Notes: generated from the sequence alone by a model not told the origin. DNA of 64,000 bases from Anatilimnocola floriformis (GCF_024256385.1 NZ_JAMLFW010000001.1:3286001-3350000), one strand, 5' to 3'. Shown: positions 1 through 8,713, numbered from the stretch's first letter. Translations and numbers: made by a program.

Positions 1-183
1 CTGCACGGCACGCCTGAAACTGCCGTGGCGATCGATCAAAAAAAGCCGGCGCGCGTCGTACAGAGTTGCCCGGAATGCAAATCCGCGGTAAAAGCGCCGC
101 TCAACTTCCTCGGCAAACAAGTTCGTTGCCCGAAATGTCAGGCGACGTTTACCGCCGAGTGGGGCGAATTGGAAACGCCTTAA
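1..183 (+). CDS. C-terminal end of a zinc-ribbon protein (5' truncated by window edge)
   Basis: An open frame runs from base 1 to a TAA at 181-183, giving the last 60 residues of a protein whose start lies outside the window. The visible part has two CxxC knuckles (CPEC and CPKC) about 20 residues apart, followed by a short acidic tail. This is the usual layout of a small structural zinc ribbon of the kind often found at the ends of planctomycete membrane or regulatory proteins. Nothing else of the protein can be seen, so its function is unknown. The frame is too short for most ORF filters but ends cleanly, and the knuckle spacing supports it being coding. Confidence 0.7.
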   Translation: MHGTPETAVAIDQKKPARVVQSCPECKSAVKAPLNFLGKQVRCPKCQATFTAEWGELETP

Positions 184-218
184 ATCGCCGTCATTAAGTC
201 GCCACGTTTCCAACCAAC

Positions 219-482
219 TCAGTGATTGACTCCAGGCGGCGGAGGCGCGCCCCAAAGCGTCCAATACCACCACAGCGCCAGATGCGCCCACCGACTGTAA
301 GCGGTGATTTCATCGAGCGGTCGCATGTACCAGCGAAAGGTCGTAACGCTGATGTATTCGTTGGACTGCAGCCAATAGATCGGCCCCGTTCCCAGCAAGT
401 AGACAACGGGCAGAACAATTAGAACGAGCACAATCGCGACCCGCCAAGTGCGAGTTGAACCCGGTTGCTCGCGTCGATCCAC
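219..482 (-). CDS. Small membrane protein, unknown function
   Basis: This 87-residue frame starts with GTG two bases after the stop of the upstream lipoprotein gene, so the two are probably cotranslated. A hydrophobic segment at about residues 15-33 (VAIVLVLIVLPVVYLLG) should span the membrane. The rest is rich in Trp and Tyr (WAHLALWWYWTLWGAP) and may form a second membrane-associated segment. The N-terminus is short and basic, suggesting it faces the cytoplasm. I do not recognise the family. The coupling to a VWA-type lipoprotein suggests a shared envelope role, which is inference only. Confidence 0.65.
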   Translation of the reverse strand: MDRREQPGSTRTWRVAIVLVLIVLPVVYLLGTGPIYWLQSNEYISVTTFRWYMRPLDEITAYSRWAHLALWWYWTLWGAPPPPGVNH

Positions 483-484
483 GA

Positions 485-2203
485 TTAACTCTCACGCCAT
501 TCCCAGCCGAGTTGAACCTTAGTGTCCTTCTCAGCCATGTCGGCCCAAGGCGTGCCGGGGTGTTCCTTGACGACGCGATCGAGATACATGTGGGCTTTCT
601 CAGCCATCTTTTGAATGGCGCTGCCGGTCTCGATCTTGTCTGATTGCTCGATGTGCCAGGTGCGGCTTGATTCCTTTTCGAAGTTCTTGCCGCGCTTGAG
701 TGCGGCGAGCATCGCGTTGTAACCGTCGAGGCGAACCTTGGTGGCGAGCACTCGGCCCATGGCCAGGTCGAACTCGGCTTGCAGGCGAGCGCTCTTCAGC
801 TTGTCGCGATCACCTTCGCCCGGGGCGAGCAGTGCATAGAACTGGTCAATTTCGGGTGAGTGAACCGCAGCGAACTGCTGCGCTGTGTTCAACTGGCGGC
901 TGAATTCGGCTTCGTTCCGCTTGGTGAAGTTCGATTGCGGATTGCCAGAGACCGTGACCGGCGCCAACTTCGACGCGGCAATCAGGCCAGACCAGGCCTT
1001 ATTGCTGCCGACGGCGGCGTCGTATTCCTTTTGCGACATGTACAACGGCGTGTATTTTTGGAGCGTATCGGGATCGAATTGAATCTCGCTGCCCGTGGGC
1101 CAAGACTGTGCTCCGCCGCCACCAGCTCGGGCGACGATAAACTCGCCACCACTCGCCCGGCATAGCCGTTCGAGATGGTACGGGCCGAAGCCGGAGTCGA
1201 CGAGGCCGTCGCCGCTTCCGCTGCCACCCATTTCCTGGTAACCGCCGCCACCCTTGCCGCCGCCCCACGTTTGCACATTCACCCGTTCCGGGGCAACCGA
1301 TTCGGGGCCGTACGTCGGAAACGCTTCGTCACCAACTTCGGCTTGCTTCCTGGCGGGCAGGTAAGGATTGGTTTGACCCCACGGGGCCGGCGAGCCCACG
1401 ACATAGACAGGGATGGAGCTCTTCTTGACGACGTCGACAATGCCATCGACCTTTTCACGATCGTCGCCGGCTTCGTCGGTCACGACCACGACGACGATTT
1501 CGCGGCGGTCCTTCATTCGCATCGGCATGTATTGGTCGAGCGCGGTCTGGATGGCCGTGAAGGTCATCTCTTTGCCGCTGGTGCCGGTTTGGATTTTATC
1601 GAAAGCGCTGTTCACGGCCTGGGCATCGGACACTGGCGGATCGAGAACCATTTCGACCTTGTCGTCGAAGGCGAGGACCGCGGTCAGCAGTTTCTTTTCG
1701 TCGCCGCCGATGGCAGCGCGAATCTCAGGCTGGTTGTAAATCGAGCGGGCTCCAGTGCCAGCTTCCATCACCAGCTTTTTGGCGCTGGGCGTGCGATCCA
1801 TGATCCAGACGACGAGTGTGGGACCAACTTCCAGCGAAGCGGCTACGACGGCTGACACTTTCTTGCCGACCACTTCGTCGACCCGGCCCGATTCGAAGTT
1901 GCGGCGCCGGCTGCTGGCTGTGTAGCCACCACCCATACTGCCACCTTCGGGGTTTTCATCCCAACGCGGATTAGTCACGCGGAAGTCTTTGGGGGTGCGC
2001 TGCTCGGCGTTCTTCGCCCATTGGGCGTGCGTTTTGACGGGCGGCGTCTTGGTCTTCGAATCTTTTGTCTTGGCGCCCGCCTTGGTGACTTTCGCTTTGG
2101 TCGTTTTCCCTGGCTTGGTAGCGACGGGTTCGTCGCAACCGATGATGGTCACTGCAAGAAATGCAATCGCCAACAGCCATACCGATCGTGAAATCGCTTG
2201 CAC
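485..2203 (-). CDS. Lipoprotein with von Willebrand factor A-like domain
   Basis: The 572-residue product begins with a hydrophobic signal ending in I-I-G-C at residues 20-23, a plausible lipobox, so it is probably exported and lipid-anchored. A Lys/Thr-rich linker (about 30-60) follows. A VWA-like domain starts near residue 127: VVWIMDRTPS carries a D-x-T-x-S version of the metal-binding MIDAS motif at 136-140, and VVVVVTDEAGDD near 235-248 supplies a second acidic cluster. The remainder is Gly-rich and then helical. Such proteins usually mediate metal-dependent protein contacts at the cell surface. The small membrane gene follows two bases downstream. No specific partner can be named. Confidence 0.75.
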   Translation of the reverse strand: MQAISRSVWLLAIAFLAVTIIGCDEPVATKPGKTTKAKVTKAGAKTKDSKTKTPPVKTHAQWAKNAEQRTPKDFRVTNPRWDENPEGGSMGGGYTASSRRRNFESGRVDEVVGKKVSAVVAASLEVGPTLVVWIMDRTPSAKKLVMEAGTGARSIYNQPEIRAAIGGDEKKLLTAVLAFDDKVEMVLDPPVSDAQAVNSAFDKIQTGTSGKEMTFTAIQTALDQYMPMRMKDRREIVVVVVTDEAGDDREKVDGIVDVVKKSSIPVYVVGSPAPWGQTNPYLPARKQAEVGDEAFPTYGPESVAPERVNVQTWGGGKGGGGYQEMGGSGSGDGLVDSGFGPYHLERLCRASGGEFIVARAGGGGAQSWPTGSEIQFDPDTLQKYTPLYMSQKEYDAAVGSNKAWSGLIAASKLAPVTVSGNPQSNFTKRNEAEFSRQLNTAQQFAAVHSPEIDQFYALLAPGEGDRDKLKSARLQAEFDLAMGRVLATKVRLDGYNAMLAALKRGKNFEKESSRTWHIEQSDKIETGSAIQKMAEKAHMYLDRVVKEHPGTPWADMAEKDTKVQLGWEWRES

Positions 2204-2975
2204 GGCAGTAGATCCCCTGAAATTCCGTTGCTTCTGTTCCGCTTCCTATTGTACCAGCCGCGAACTGGCTTGTCCCTTGCCGAAAACCCGCAGTTGTAGC
2301 TAGCCGCTTCGGGGTCAGCAGGAGTTTTTATTCCGCTCGCGATGGCAGCATGCAATCTAACATACCTTGGTGGTTCTTCGCGTGTTCGTCGTTAGCAGAT
2401 GGTAGTCATTCAAGCTGGCGCTAATTTTGGGATGGCCAGACAGGCGATGCTCCCGCCGACCGCGCCGATCGAAGGCGGCCGCCAACGGCCTTCGCAATTC
2501 CAAAGCGGATCTACGTCAGACCAGAGATGTCAGCTCTGTCGAGTCAATGTGGAGCCGGATGGTCGGTCGGCATTCGCCTGAGTGGACGTAGGGGGCGATG
2601 AGCGAAGGATTCTCCCACTCGACACAAGCCAACAACAGACCACCCGAAATGGCTACAATAAAATGTGATATTTGGGACGCAATATTGCAGGCGTTTTTTG
2701 TATCTAATCCTTTCCACATAATGACTTATGGAAGAAATCACTTCGCGCATTGCCTGCAATATTCTGGGAGTACGAAAGGGGGGTGCGCGGGCTGGGCAGA
2801 GAGGACTCTTTCGCCAAGATCTGTCCTCCAACTCCACCGCATAGCTCTTCATATTTGACCTCGACAGCATGACGCACCGCGGGTAACTTCCCGCCCTCCT
2901 CACTAACGAAAACTTTAATGATTTTTCCAGCCAATCTTTCCCGATCGGCTGCCTAACAAGCGGGCAAAGGCACGG
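2204..2975. other. Intergenic region before flhA
   Basis: A 772-base stretch lies between the divergently placed lipoprotein gene and flhA. The short frames in it (for example 2399-2581 and 2598-2858) have no recognisable domain or clear ribosome binding site. It is less GC-rich than the flanks around 2640-2760 and contains a 12-bp perfect inverted repeat (see separate entry). It presumably holds promoters for both flanking genes, but no convincing -35/-10 pair can be assigned by eye. Confidence 0.5.
2681..2763. promoter_or_regulatory. 12-bp inverted repeat upstream of flhA
   Basis: AATATTGCAGGC at 2681-2692 is matched by its exact reverse complement GCCTGCAATATT at 2752-2763, with 59 bases between. 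The left arm also overlaps the 10-bp palindrome GCAATATTGC at 2679-2688. The loop holds a second small inverted repeat, CATAA-TGAC-TTATG. The pair lies about 210-295 bases upstream of the flhA start. It could be a paired regulator site; no protein can be assigned. Confidence 0.35.
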
Positions 2976-5048
2976 ATGTCACTGCTGAAGCGCTGGCAAG
3001 ATCTGATTCTGCCGATCTCGTTGATCGCGAGCTTGCTCGTGATCCTCGTGCCACTGCCGGCCGAAGTGATGGACGTGCTGCTAGCGGGGAACATCGCCCT
3101 GTCGGTGATCGTGCTCCTCACCACGATCTACGTAAAGACGCCGCTCGAATTCAACGTCTTCCCGTCGATGCTGCTGGCCACCACGCTGGCTCGCCTGGTG
3201 CTCAATGTCGCTTCGACGCGTTTGATTCTTACACACGCCGGCAGCGAAGGCCTGGATGCCGCGGGCGGCGTGATCAAGGGCTTTGGTAACTTCGTCGCCG
3301 GCGATCATATGGTCGTGGGCATCATCATCTTTGTGATCATCGTCGTGATTCAGTTCATGGTGATCACCAAGGGTGCTACGCGTATCTCGGAAGTGGCCGC
3401 TCGCTTTGCGTTGGACGGCATGCCCGGCAAGCAAATGGCGATCGATGCCGACTTGAATGCCGGCATTATCGACGAAAAAGAAGCCCAACGCCGTCGTGAA
3501 GAAGTGGCTCAAAACGCCGACTTCTACGGGGCCATGGACGGTGCCAGTAAGTTCGTCCGCGGGGATGCGATCGCCGGTATCATCATCACGCTGGTGAATA
3601 TCGTCGGCGGGTTCGTCATCGGTGTGTTTCAGTACAACATGGAACTCGCCGAAGCGGCTGAGGTCTTTGCCAAGCTCTCGATCGGTGATGGTCTGGTCAG
3701 TCAGGTGCCGGCGTTTTTGATCTCTTTGGCTGCCGGTTTGCTCGTCACGCGTAGCACACAGAAGAGCGACCTGCCGGTGCAGTTCTTCTCGCAGATTTTG
3801 AATAATCCGCGCACGCTGGCCGTCGCTGGCGGCTTCCTTTGCATCCTGATCATGACCAGCCTGCCGAAGCTGCCGCTCCTGGCGATCGGCGCCGGCTGCA
3901 TGGGTCTGTCGGTTGTGCTGTCGCGCAAGGTGAAAGAAGACGCAGCGAAGCAAGTCGAAAAGGAAAAGACCGATCAGGCCGCTGCAGCGAAGCCCGCCGA
4001 AGAGCGGATCGAAGACTTCCTCAACGTCGATCCGATGGAAATCGAAATCGGCGCCGCCCTCATTCGTCTCGCCAGTCCCAAGTTCGGCGGCGATCTGCTG
4101 CCCCGGATCACTGCCGTTCGCCAGCAAACCGCGGCCGAGATCGGCATCATTCTGCCGAAGGTTCGTATTCGCGACAACATTCGCCTCGGCGAGCATCAAT
4201 ACCGCATCAAGATCGGTGGCAACCCTGTCGCCGGCGGCGAGGCCTTTCCTGGCAAGCTGCTCGCCATCGATTCGGGCGTGACGACGGGAAAAATCCCCGG
4301 TATCGAAACCAAAGATCCGGCCTTTCAGCAGGCTGCTGTGTGGATCGAGCCTGGCCTGGAAGAGCGAGCCCGGATGCTCAATTACACGCCGGTCGAGCCG
4401 ACGGCCGTGCTCGCTACCCATTTGCAGGAACTCGTCCGCCGTCATGCCGATGAATTGCTGACGCGCGATGCCTCGAAGCATCTCATCGACGAATTGAAAA
4501 AGATCAGCCCGGCCGTCGTCGATGAACTGATTCCCAGCTTGATGAAGCTGCACGACGTGCAACAAGTGCTGCAGATGCTGCTTCGCGAAGAAGTGCCGAT
4601 CAAGCAGCTCAGCCTGATTCTCGAATCGCTGGGCGACACGGCGACGAAGACCAAGGACGTCGTTTACCTGACCGAGCATGTTCGTCATCGTCTGGCGCGC
4701 ACGCTGTGCACGCGCTATCGCGATGCAGAAAGCAGATTGTTCGTCTTGACGCTCGACCCCGCTCTCGAAGATAAGATCGCCGCGGGAATCGACCACACCG
4801 AACGTGGTTTGTTCGTCCGCACGCCGGCGACCACGATCGACAAGATGTGCGACAAGATCTCCGCGGAATTGCCCAAGCTGACCCGATCCGGCCATAAGCC
4901 GATCCTCCTCGTCAGCCCGCAGATCCGCGCTGGTTTGAAGCAGATGACCAGCGGCAATCTGTCACGCTTGGTCGTCCTCAGCTTCAACGAAATCACTCGC
5001 GACACCCGCGTCGAAGTCCTCGGCGTGATTCCTGATTTGGACAAGTAA
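2976..5048 (+). CDS. flhA: Flagellar type III export apparatus protein FlhA
   Basis: The 690-residue product matches FlhA in length and layout. FlhA is the large inner-membrane component of the flagellar export gate, and its cytoplasmic domain docks chaperone-substrate complexes. Residues 1 to about 330 contain some eight hydrophobic segments, including LILPISLIASLLVILVPLPA and ALSVIVLLTTIYVKTPLEFN. Between them is the conserved family signature region (RISEVAARFALDGMPGKQMA, then DADLNAGIIDEKEAQRRREE). The soluble C-terminal half follows a charged linker (KVKEDAAKQVEKEKTDQ) and contains the expected RIRDN and PGLEERAR stretches. It is the first gene of a same-strand block with flhF (28-base gap), flhG and fliA, a typical flagellar arrangement. 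Confidence 0.96.
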   Translation: MSLLKRWQDLILPISLIASLLVILVPLPAEVMDVLLAGNIALSVIVLLTTIYVKTPLEFNVFPSMLLATTLARLVLNVASTRLILTHAGSEGLDAAGGVIKGFGNFVAGDHMVVGIIIFVIIVVIQFMVITKGATRISEVAARFALDGMPGKQMAIDADLNAGIIDEKEAQRRREEVAQNADFYGAMDGASKFVRGDAIAGIIITLVNIVGGFVIGVFQYNMELAEAAEVFAKLSIGDGLVSQVPAFLISLAAGLLVTRSTQKSDLPVQFFSQILNNPRTLAVAGGFLCILIMTSLPKLPLLAIGAGCMGLSVVLSRKVKEDAAKQVEKEKTDQAAAAKPAEERIEDFLNVDPMEIEIGAALIRLASPKFGGDLLPRITAVRQQTAAEIGIILPKVRIRDNIRLGEHQYRIKIGGNPVAGGEAFPGKLLAIDSGVTTGKIPGIETKDPAFQQAAVWIEPGLEERARMLNYTPVEPTAVLATHLQELVRRHADELLTRDASKHLIDELKKISPAVVDELIPSLMKLHDVQQVLQMLLREEVPIKQLSLILESLGDTATKTKDVVYLTEHVRHRLARTLCTRYRDAESRLFVLTLDPALEDKIAAGIDHTERGLFVRTPATTIDKMCDKISAELPKLTRSGHKPILLVSPQIRAGLKQMTSGNLSRLVVLSFNEITRDTRVEVLGVIPDLDK

Positions 5049-5076
5049 GCCTGCCCTGGAACAGAAAAACAGCTAA

Positions 5077-6273
5077 ATGGATCTCCGAACCTACCGAGCC
5101 AAGAACCTCCGCGAAGCCATGCAGCTCGTGCGCGCCGAACTGGGCGACGATGCTGCCGTGCTCCACACTCGCGAAGTCAGCTCGGGCATGATGCGCTGGT
5201 TCGGTAAAACCGAAATCGAGGTCACGGCTTCCCGAGAAGTCGATGTTCCCAGTCGTTTGCCGGCCAATTCGCGTTTCACGCACGATGTGCATGAGACGAT
5301 TCCGGAACCGGACGTCAGCTACGAATCTACTTTTGAATCAAATGCAGCACCTGCTGAGGCAACTGACTATCGGTTGCGTTTTCGCGAGTTGCTGCACCAA
5401 GAAAACGACGGCGGCGATTTCTCTGTCGTCGATCGCCTCTGCCGCGAACCAGCCGAAGCGGGTGCTGCGGGAATGAATGTCCGCGGTTTGTTGCAGCAGC
5501 AACTGCACGCGGCTGGCGTCGATGAATTTACGACGGCTGCCTGGCTCGCTCAGCTCGAAGACTACATCGCTCACAAGCCGGCCGCTGTACTTCGCGAAGT
5601 GCAAGAACAGCTTCTCCGCATCGTCGAAGCCGAAATTCCACTTAGCGGCGAACTGCAGCTCCCGGCCGGTGAGCGCCGCGTGGTCGCGCTCGTCGGACCA
5701 ACCGGAGTTGGCAAAACCACGACTGTCGCCAAGCTTGCGGCGGCCTTTCGCTTGAATGAACAACGGCGCGTCGGCCTGATCACGATTGATACGTATCGTA
5801 TTGCTGCCGTCGATCAGCTGAAGACCTACGCCGACATTATGAACTTGCCGCTGGAAGTCGCGGCCACTGCTCAAGAAATGCGGGCCGCGCTGGCTGCTCT
5901 GTCGGATTGTCAGTTGGTGATGATCGATACGACGGGTCGCAGCCCGCGCGACGCCATGCGAATCGCCGAACAGCGGTCGTTGCTGGCGGTGGCCGATCCC
6001 GATGAAGTTCATCTGGTGCTGAGTGCCGCATCAAGCAGTGCTTGCCAGCAATTGGCGACGCGAGCTTACGCCAGCACGAACCCGACTTCGCTCATCCTGA
6101 CGAAGCTCGACGAACTGCCGCAAGCGGGAAATCTCGCGGCACTTTTGCGAGAGTCGTCGCTGCCCCTCAGTTACACCACCCACGGTCAAAACGTTCCCGA
6201 TGACATTCGCCCCGCCCAGCGGCGATGGCTCGCACGTTACCTGACCGGTTTGCTGACGGCGGAGATGATTTAG
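5077..6273 (+). CDS. flhF: Flagellar SRP-type GTPase FlhF
   Basis: FlhF is an SRP-family GTPase that helps set the number and position of flagella. The 398-residue product starts with the FlhF N-terminal signature (MDLRTYRAKNLREAMQLVRAELGDDAAVLHTR), a variable middle (about 75-180) and a C-terminal NG domain. The P-loop GPTGVGKTTT is near residue 207, the SRP-type TIDTYRIAAVDQLKTY segment follows at about 235, the G3 motif DTTGR is near 283 and the G4-type TKLDE near 342. All GTPase motifs look intact. It lies 28 bases after flhA and about 95 bases before flhG, its usual regulatory partner. Confidence 0.94.
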   Translation: MDLRTYRAKNLREAMQLVRAELGDDAAVLHTREVSSGMMRWFGKTEIEVTASREVDVPSRLPANSRFTHDVHETIPEPDVSYESTFESNAAPAEATDYRLRFRELLHQENDGGDFSVVDRLCREPAEAGAAGMNVRGLLQQQLHAAGVDEFTTAAWLAQLEDYIAHKPAAVLREVQEQLLRIVEAEIPLSGELQLPAGERRVVALVGPTGVGKTTTVAKLAAAFRLNEQRRVGLITIDTYRIAAVDQLKTYADIMNLPLEVAATAQEMRAALAALSDCQLVMIDTTGRSPRDAMRIAEQRSLLAVADPDEVHLVLSAASSSACQQLATRAYASTNPTSLILTKLDELPQAGNLAALLRESSLPLSYTTHGQNVPDDIRPAQRRWLARYLTGLLTAEMI

Positions 6274-6367
6274 CTTTTCGGTTTGTCTTGTCGATTGCCT
6301 CTTCTCGTTCCACTTTTCTCGTCACTCGTCGCCCGCCTGCCGGCGTCCCTTGTCAAAGTCAGTCCCC

Positions 6368-7222
6368 ATGCCAGACCAGGCATCACCCTTACGAAATCTC
6401 GTGCTCCGCGAAGCCAACGGCGACAGCGCGCATGGTCGCTCACGCACCATCGTCGCGGCTGGTGGCAAAAACGGCGTCGGCGTGACGACACTCGCGGTCA
6501 ACCTGGCCGTTTCGCTCGCTCGGCAGGGACTGCGCGCGGTTTTGATCGACGCCGATCTGCAACGCCCGGCAGCAGCGGTTTTTTGCGGCTGTTCGCTGTC
6601 TCCAGGTCTCGGCGAAGTGCTCGCCGCCAAGCGCGACATTCACGAAGTGTTGCAACGCGGCCCGGCGGGTCTGCAGCTTATCTCCGGTATTACCAATCCA
6701 ACTCCGCAGTCCGAAGCGACGGCCAAATCGCAGCAGCGGCTCCTGCGGCAACTTCATTCCCTCAGCAAGCACGTTGATGTTGTCGTTATCGACGCCGGCA
6801 ACGCGCCGACCGATCTCTCGCGGCAGCTGTGGGCAATGGCCGATGACGTGCTGCTCGTGACATCTCCGGATGTAGTCGCGGTGATGGACTCCTACGCGGC
6901 GATCAAAACCCAATTCACACCCGCGACGGTCGCCCCTAATCTGCGGCTCGTCGTCAATCAGGCCGAGAACGAAGCGCAAGCGACCGACGTCTTTCGCCGC
7001 ATCGATCAATCGTGCCAGCGGTTTCTGGATATCGGATTGCACCTGGCAGCTGGTCTGCCGCACGACGATCACAGCCAGCAAGCCAACCGGCACGGCGTGC
7101 CAATCGCGGTCCTCGCGCCGCAATCGCCGCTCAGCCGAGCAATCGATCACCTCGCGCACGTTTTAGTGCCCGCTGAGGATGCGTTTGATTCGGACAGCGC
7201 AACACTGCGCCGCGCTGCCTGA
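6368..7222 (+). CDS. flhG: MinD/ParA-type ATPase FlhG (FleN/YlxH), atypical P-loop
   Basis: This protein follows flhF and has the MinD/ParA fold expected of FlhG, which antagonises FlhF to limit flagellar number. I chose the ATG at 6368 (284 residues) over an upstream TTG at 6350. The deviant Walker A is GGKNGVGVTT: the signature Lys is present at residue 34, but the usual P-loop Lys is Val at residue 39. DADLQRPAAAVF near 60 and VVVIDAGNAPTDLS near 138 give the Walker A' and switch/Walker B regions, and LVTSPDVVAVMDSYAAIK follows as in the family. The C-terminus lacks an obvious long membrane-targeting helix. The role is assigned from fold plus position; reduced or altered ATP hydrolysis is inferred from the Lys-to-Val change. 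Confidence 0.85.
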   Translation: MPDQASPLRNLVLREANGDSAHGRSRTIVAAGGKNGVGVTTLAVNLAVSLARQGLRAVLIDADLQRPAAAVFCGCSLSPGLGEVLAAKRDIHEVLQRGPAGLQLISGITNPTPQSEATAKSQQRLLRQLHSLSKHVDVVVIDAGNAPTDLSRQLWAMADDVLLVTSPDVVAVMDSYAAIKTQFTPATVAPNLRLVVNQAENEAQATDVFRRIDQSCQRFLDIGLHLAAGLPHDDHSQQANRHGVPIAVLAPQSPLSRAIDHLAHVLVPAEDAFDSDSATLRRAA

Positions 7223-7294
7223 GTTAAAAACGCTAACGCACAATCACCGATCATTTTTAAGAATCAGTTGGAGAAAATCACCTTTCGGAATCGC

Positions 7295-7324
7295 TAAAGT
7301 TTGGCGGCTCCGATTGCCGAATAA
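7295..7324 (+). promoter_or_regulatory. Candidate sigma-28 (FliA-type) promoter
   Basis: TAAAGTTT at 7295-7302 is identical to the enterobacterial sigma-28 -35 consensus. After 13 bases it is followed by GCCGAATAA at 7316-7324, which differs from the -10 consensus GCCGATAA by one inserted A. The spacer is about two bases longer than the usual 11. It lies 74 bases upstream of the small membrane ORF and about 470 bases upstream of fliA, so the sigma factor could control its own gene. Confidence 0.5.
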
Positions 7325-7397
7325 CTGAGGGCGTTAAAGCGCCCGTACAGGTCAAACTGTATCGTTTGCGTCAACTAATTCGGCGTGGCAAGAAATC

Positions 7398-7643
7398 ATG
7401 GGGCGATCCTACGCGGGAATCCTCGGACCACTAGCTGGCACTTTGGTGCTGGTTCGCGGCGCGATCTCCGGCAGCGGATTCGAAATGAGCCTCCTGGTTG
7501 CTTGTGGCGCCATGTTTGGATTTGCAGCCGTCGGGTTTATCGCGGGCACCCTCGCCGAATCGTTCATCGTCGAAGGGGTCCGGCAGAAATTCCTGACGGC
7601 CATGGAGCAGAAACGCCAGGCCACTGGCGCGACTGCGAAGTAA
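7398..7643 (+). CDS. Small membrane protein in the flagellar block
   Basis: This 81-residue protein has two hydrophobic segments with helix-breaking Gly residues. The first is at about 7-24 (GILGPLAGTLVLVRGAIS) and the second at about 30-52 (LLVACGAMFGFAAVGFIAGTLA). A short charged C-terminal tail (VRQKFLTAMEQKRQAT) follows. It sits between flhG and fliA on the same strand, downstream of a sigma-28-like promoter, and is therefore probably linked to motility. I do not recognise a named family. An overlapping frame beginning at 7385 is a shadow. Confidence 0.7.
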   Translation: MGRSYAGILGPLAGTLVLVRGAISGSGFEMSLLVACGAMFGFAAVGFIAGTLAESFIVEGVRQKFLTAMEQKRQATGATAK

Positions 7644-7796
7644 ACGGATTCTGTGACGAGTCCTTGAGCAGAGAATCTCTGCTCGGCGATTCATGACAGG
7701 ATTCACCCCCACGGAAAAACACTGCACATGATGTGCGGTGAGCTGTTGGTCGCTGTGGCTATCCCCGCAGCGGACAACGTCATCACGGAGGATCGA

Positions 7797-8621
7797 ATGA
7801 CGGCTTCTACGCTTGTACTTGTTCCTGCTCCTGCAGCGGCACCTGCCCCCGCCCCCCCGTCCGAAATTGACGAAGTCTGGAAGCGCTACAAGGCAGATCA
7901 AACTTCTCAGGAACTGCGCAACCGGCTGGTCGAAAACTACCTGCCGCTGGTGAAGTACAACGGCGAACGGATTTGGGCTCGCTTGCCGGAAGGCGTCGAA
8001 CTCGACGACCTAATCTCTGCTGGCATCTTCGGTTTGATGGACGCCATCGACGCGTTCGACATGAACCGCGGTGTGAAGTTCGAAACCTATTGCGTGCCCC
8101 GTATTCGCGGCGCCATGCTCGACGAACTCCGCACCATGGATTGGGTGCCGCGCCTCGTTCGCAGTAAGGCCAGCAAGCTCGGCGAAGCGACCAAAACGCT
8201 CGAAGCCAAGCTCGGCCGTCATCCCACGGTCGCCGAACTCTCGGTGCACATGGAACTGCCCGTACCAGAACTCGAACGGATGATCAGCGAAGCCAGTGCG
8301 GTGAATCTGATCAGCCTCAATAAGAAGTGGTACGAAACCGACAGCTACAAAGACGTCCGCGAGATTGACATTCTCGAGGATAAGAAGGGCGAGGATCCGA
8401 CCAAGCGGATTCAAAAGAATGACCTGATGCGGCTCGTCACCAAGGGCCTCAATCGCAACGAGCGATTGATCATCATTCTGTATTACTACGAAGAACTGAC
8501 GATGAAGGAAATCGGCGCCACGCTCGACCTGAGCGAAAGCCGCGTCAGCCAGATGCACAGCAGCATCGTCGCTCGTCTGCAAAGCCAACTCGGCCGTCGT
8601 CGTCCTGAGTTCGGCCACTAA
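7797..8621 (+). CDS. fliA: RNA polymerase sigma-28 factor FliA/WhiG family
   Basis: FliA directs RNA polymerase to late flagellar promoters. The ATG at 7797 is preceded by a good ribosome binding site (GGAGGAT, four bases upstream); an in-frame ATG at 7728 would add an unrelated leader. The 274-residue product has a Pro/Ala-rich N-terminus, then region 2 (YLPLVKYNGERIWARLPEGV, DLISAGIFGLMDAIDAFD, FETYCVPRIRGAMLDELR and DWVPRLVRSK), a region 3 segment (LEAKLGRHPTVAELSVHMEL) and region 4 (RLIIILYYYEELTMKEIGAT, then LDLSESRVSQMHSS). Length and motif order fit sigma-28. It closes the flagellar block and is followed by a strong terminator. The usual anti-sigma factor FlgM is not visible nearby. 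Confidence 0.95.
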   Translation: MTASTLVLVPAPAAAPAPAPPSEIDEVWKRYKADQTSQELRNRLVENYLPLVKYNGERIWARLPEGVELDDLISAGIFGLMDAIDAFDMNRGVKFETYCVPRIRGAMLDELRTMDWVPRLVRSKASKLGEATKTLEAKLGRHPTVAELSVHMELPVPELERMISEASAVNLISLNKKWYETDSYKDVREIDILEDKKGEDPTKRIQKNDLMRLVTKGLNRNERLIIILYYYEELTMKEIGATLDLSESRVSQMHSSIVARLQSQLGRRRPEFGH

Positions 8622-8650
8622 GCTCGGTTCGAAAACTGCCAGACCAAATT

Positions 8651-8680
8651 AAAAGCCCTGTCGCAAGACAGGGCTTTTTT
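8651..8680. terminator. Rho-independent terminator (fliA; probably bidirectional)
   Basis: AAAAGCCCTGTC at 8651-8662, a GCAA tetraloop, and GACAGGGCTTTTTT at 8667-8680 form a perfect 12-bp hairpin including A-T pairs. It has a T tract on the plus side and an A tract upstream, so it can end fliA on the plus strand and hisB (ending at 8714) on the minus strand. Confidence 0.9.
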
Positions 8681-8713
8681 CATTGTTTGTCGTTTCACGG
8701 AACCGATCGACGA

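Noticed and set aside
2672-2692. Possible sigma-54 promoter (GGGACG...TTGCAG) before flhA
   Set aside because: The GG and GC elements have the right spacing only with several mismatches to the TGGCAC-N5-TTGC consensus, and the palindrome explains the same bases.
2598-2858. 86-codon frame in the gap before flhA
   Set aside because: No ribosome binding site, no conserved motif, and it overlaps the inverted repeat; probably chance.
3081-4895. 604-codon minus-strand frame opposite flhA
   Set aside because: It has shadow composition (rich in Arg, Gln, His, Asp) and lies fully opposite a well-supported flhA.
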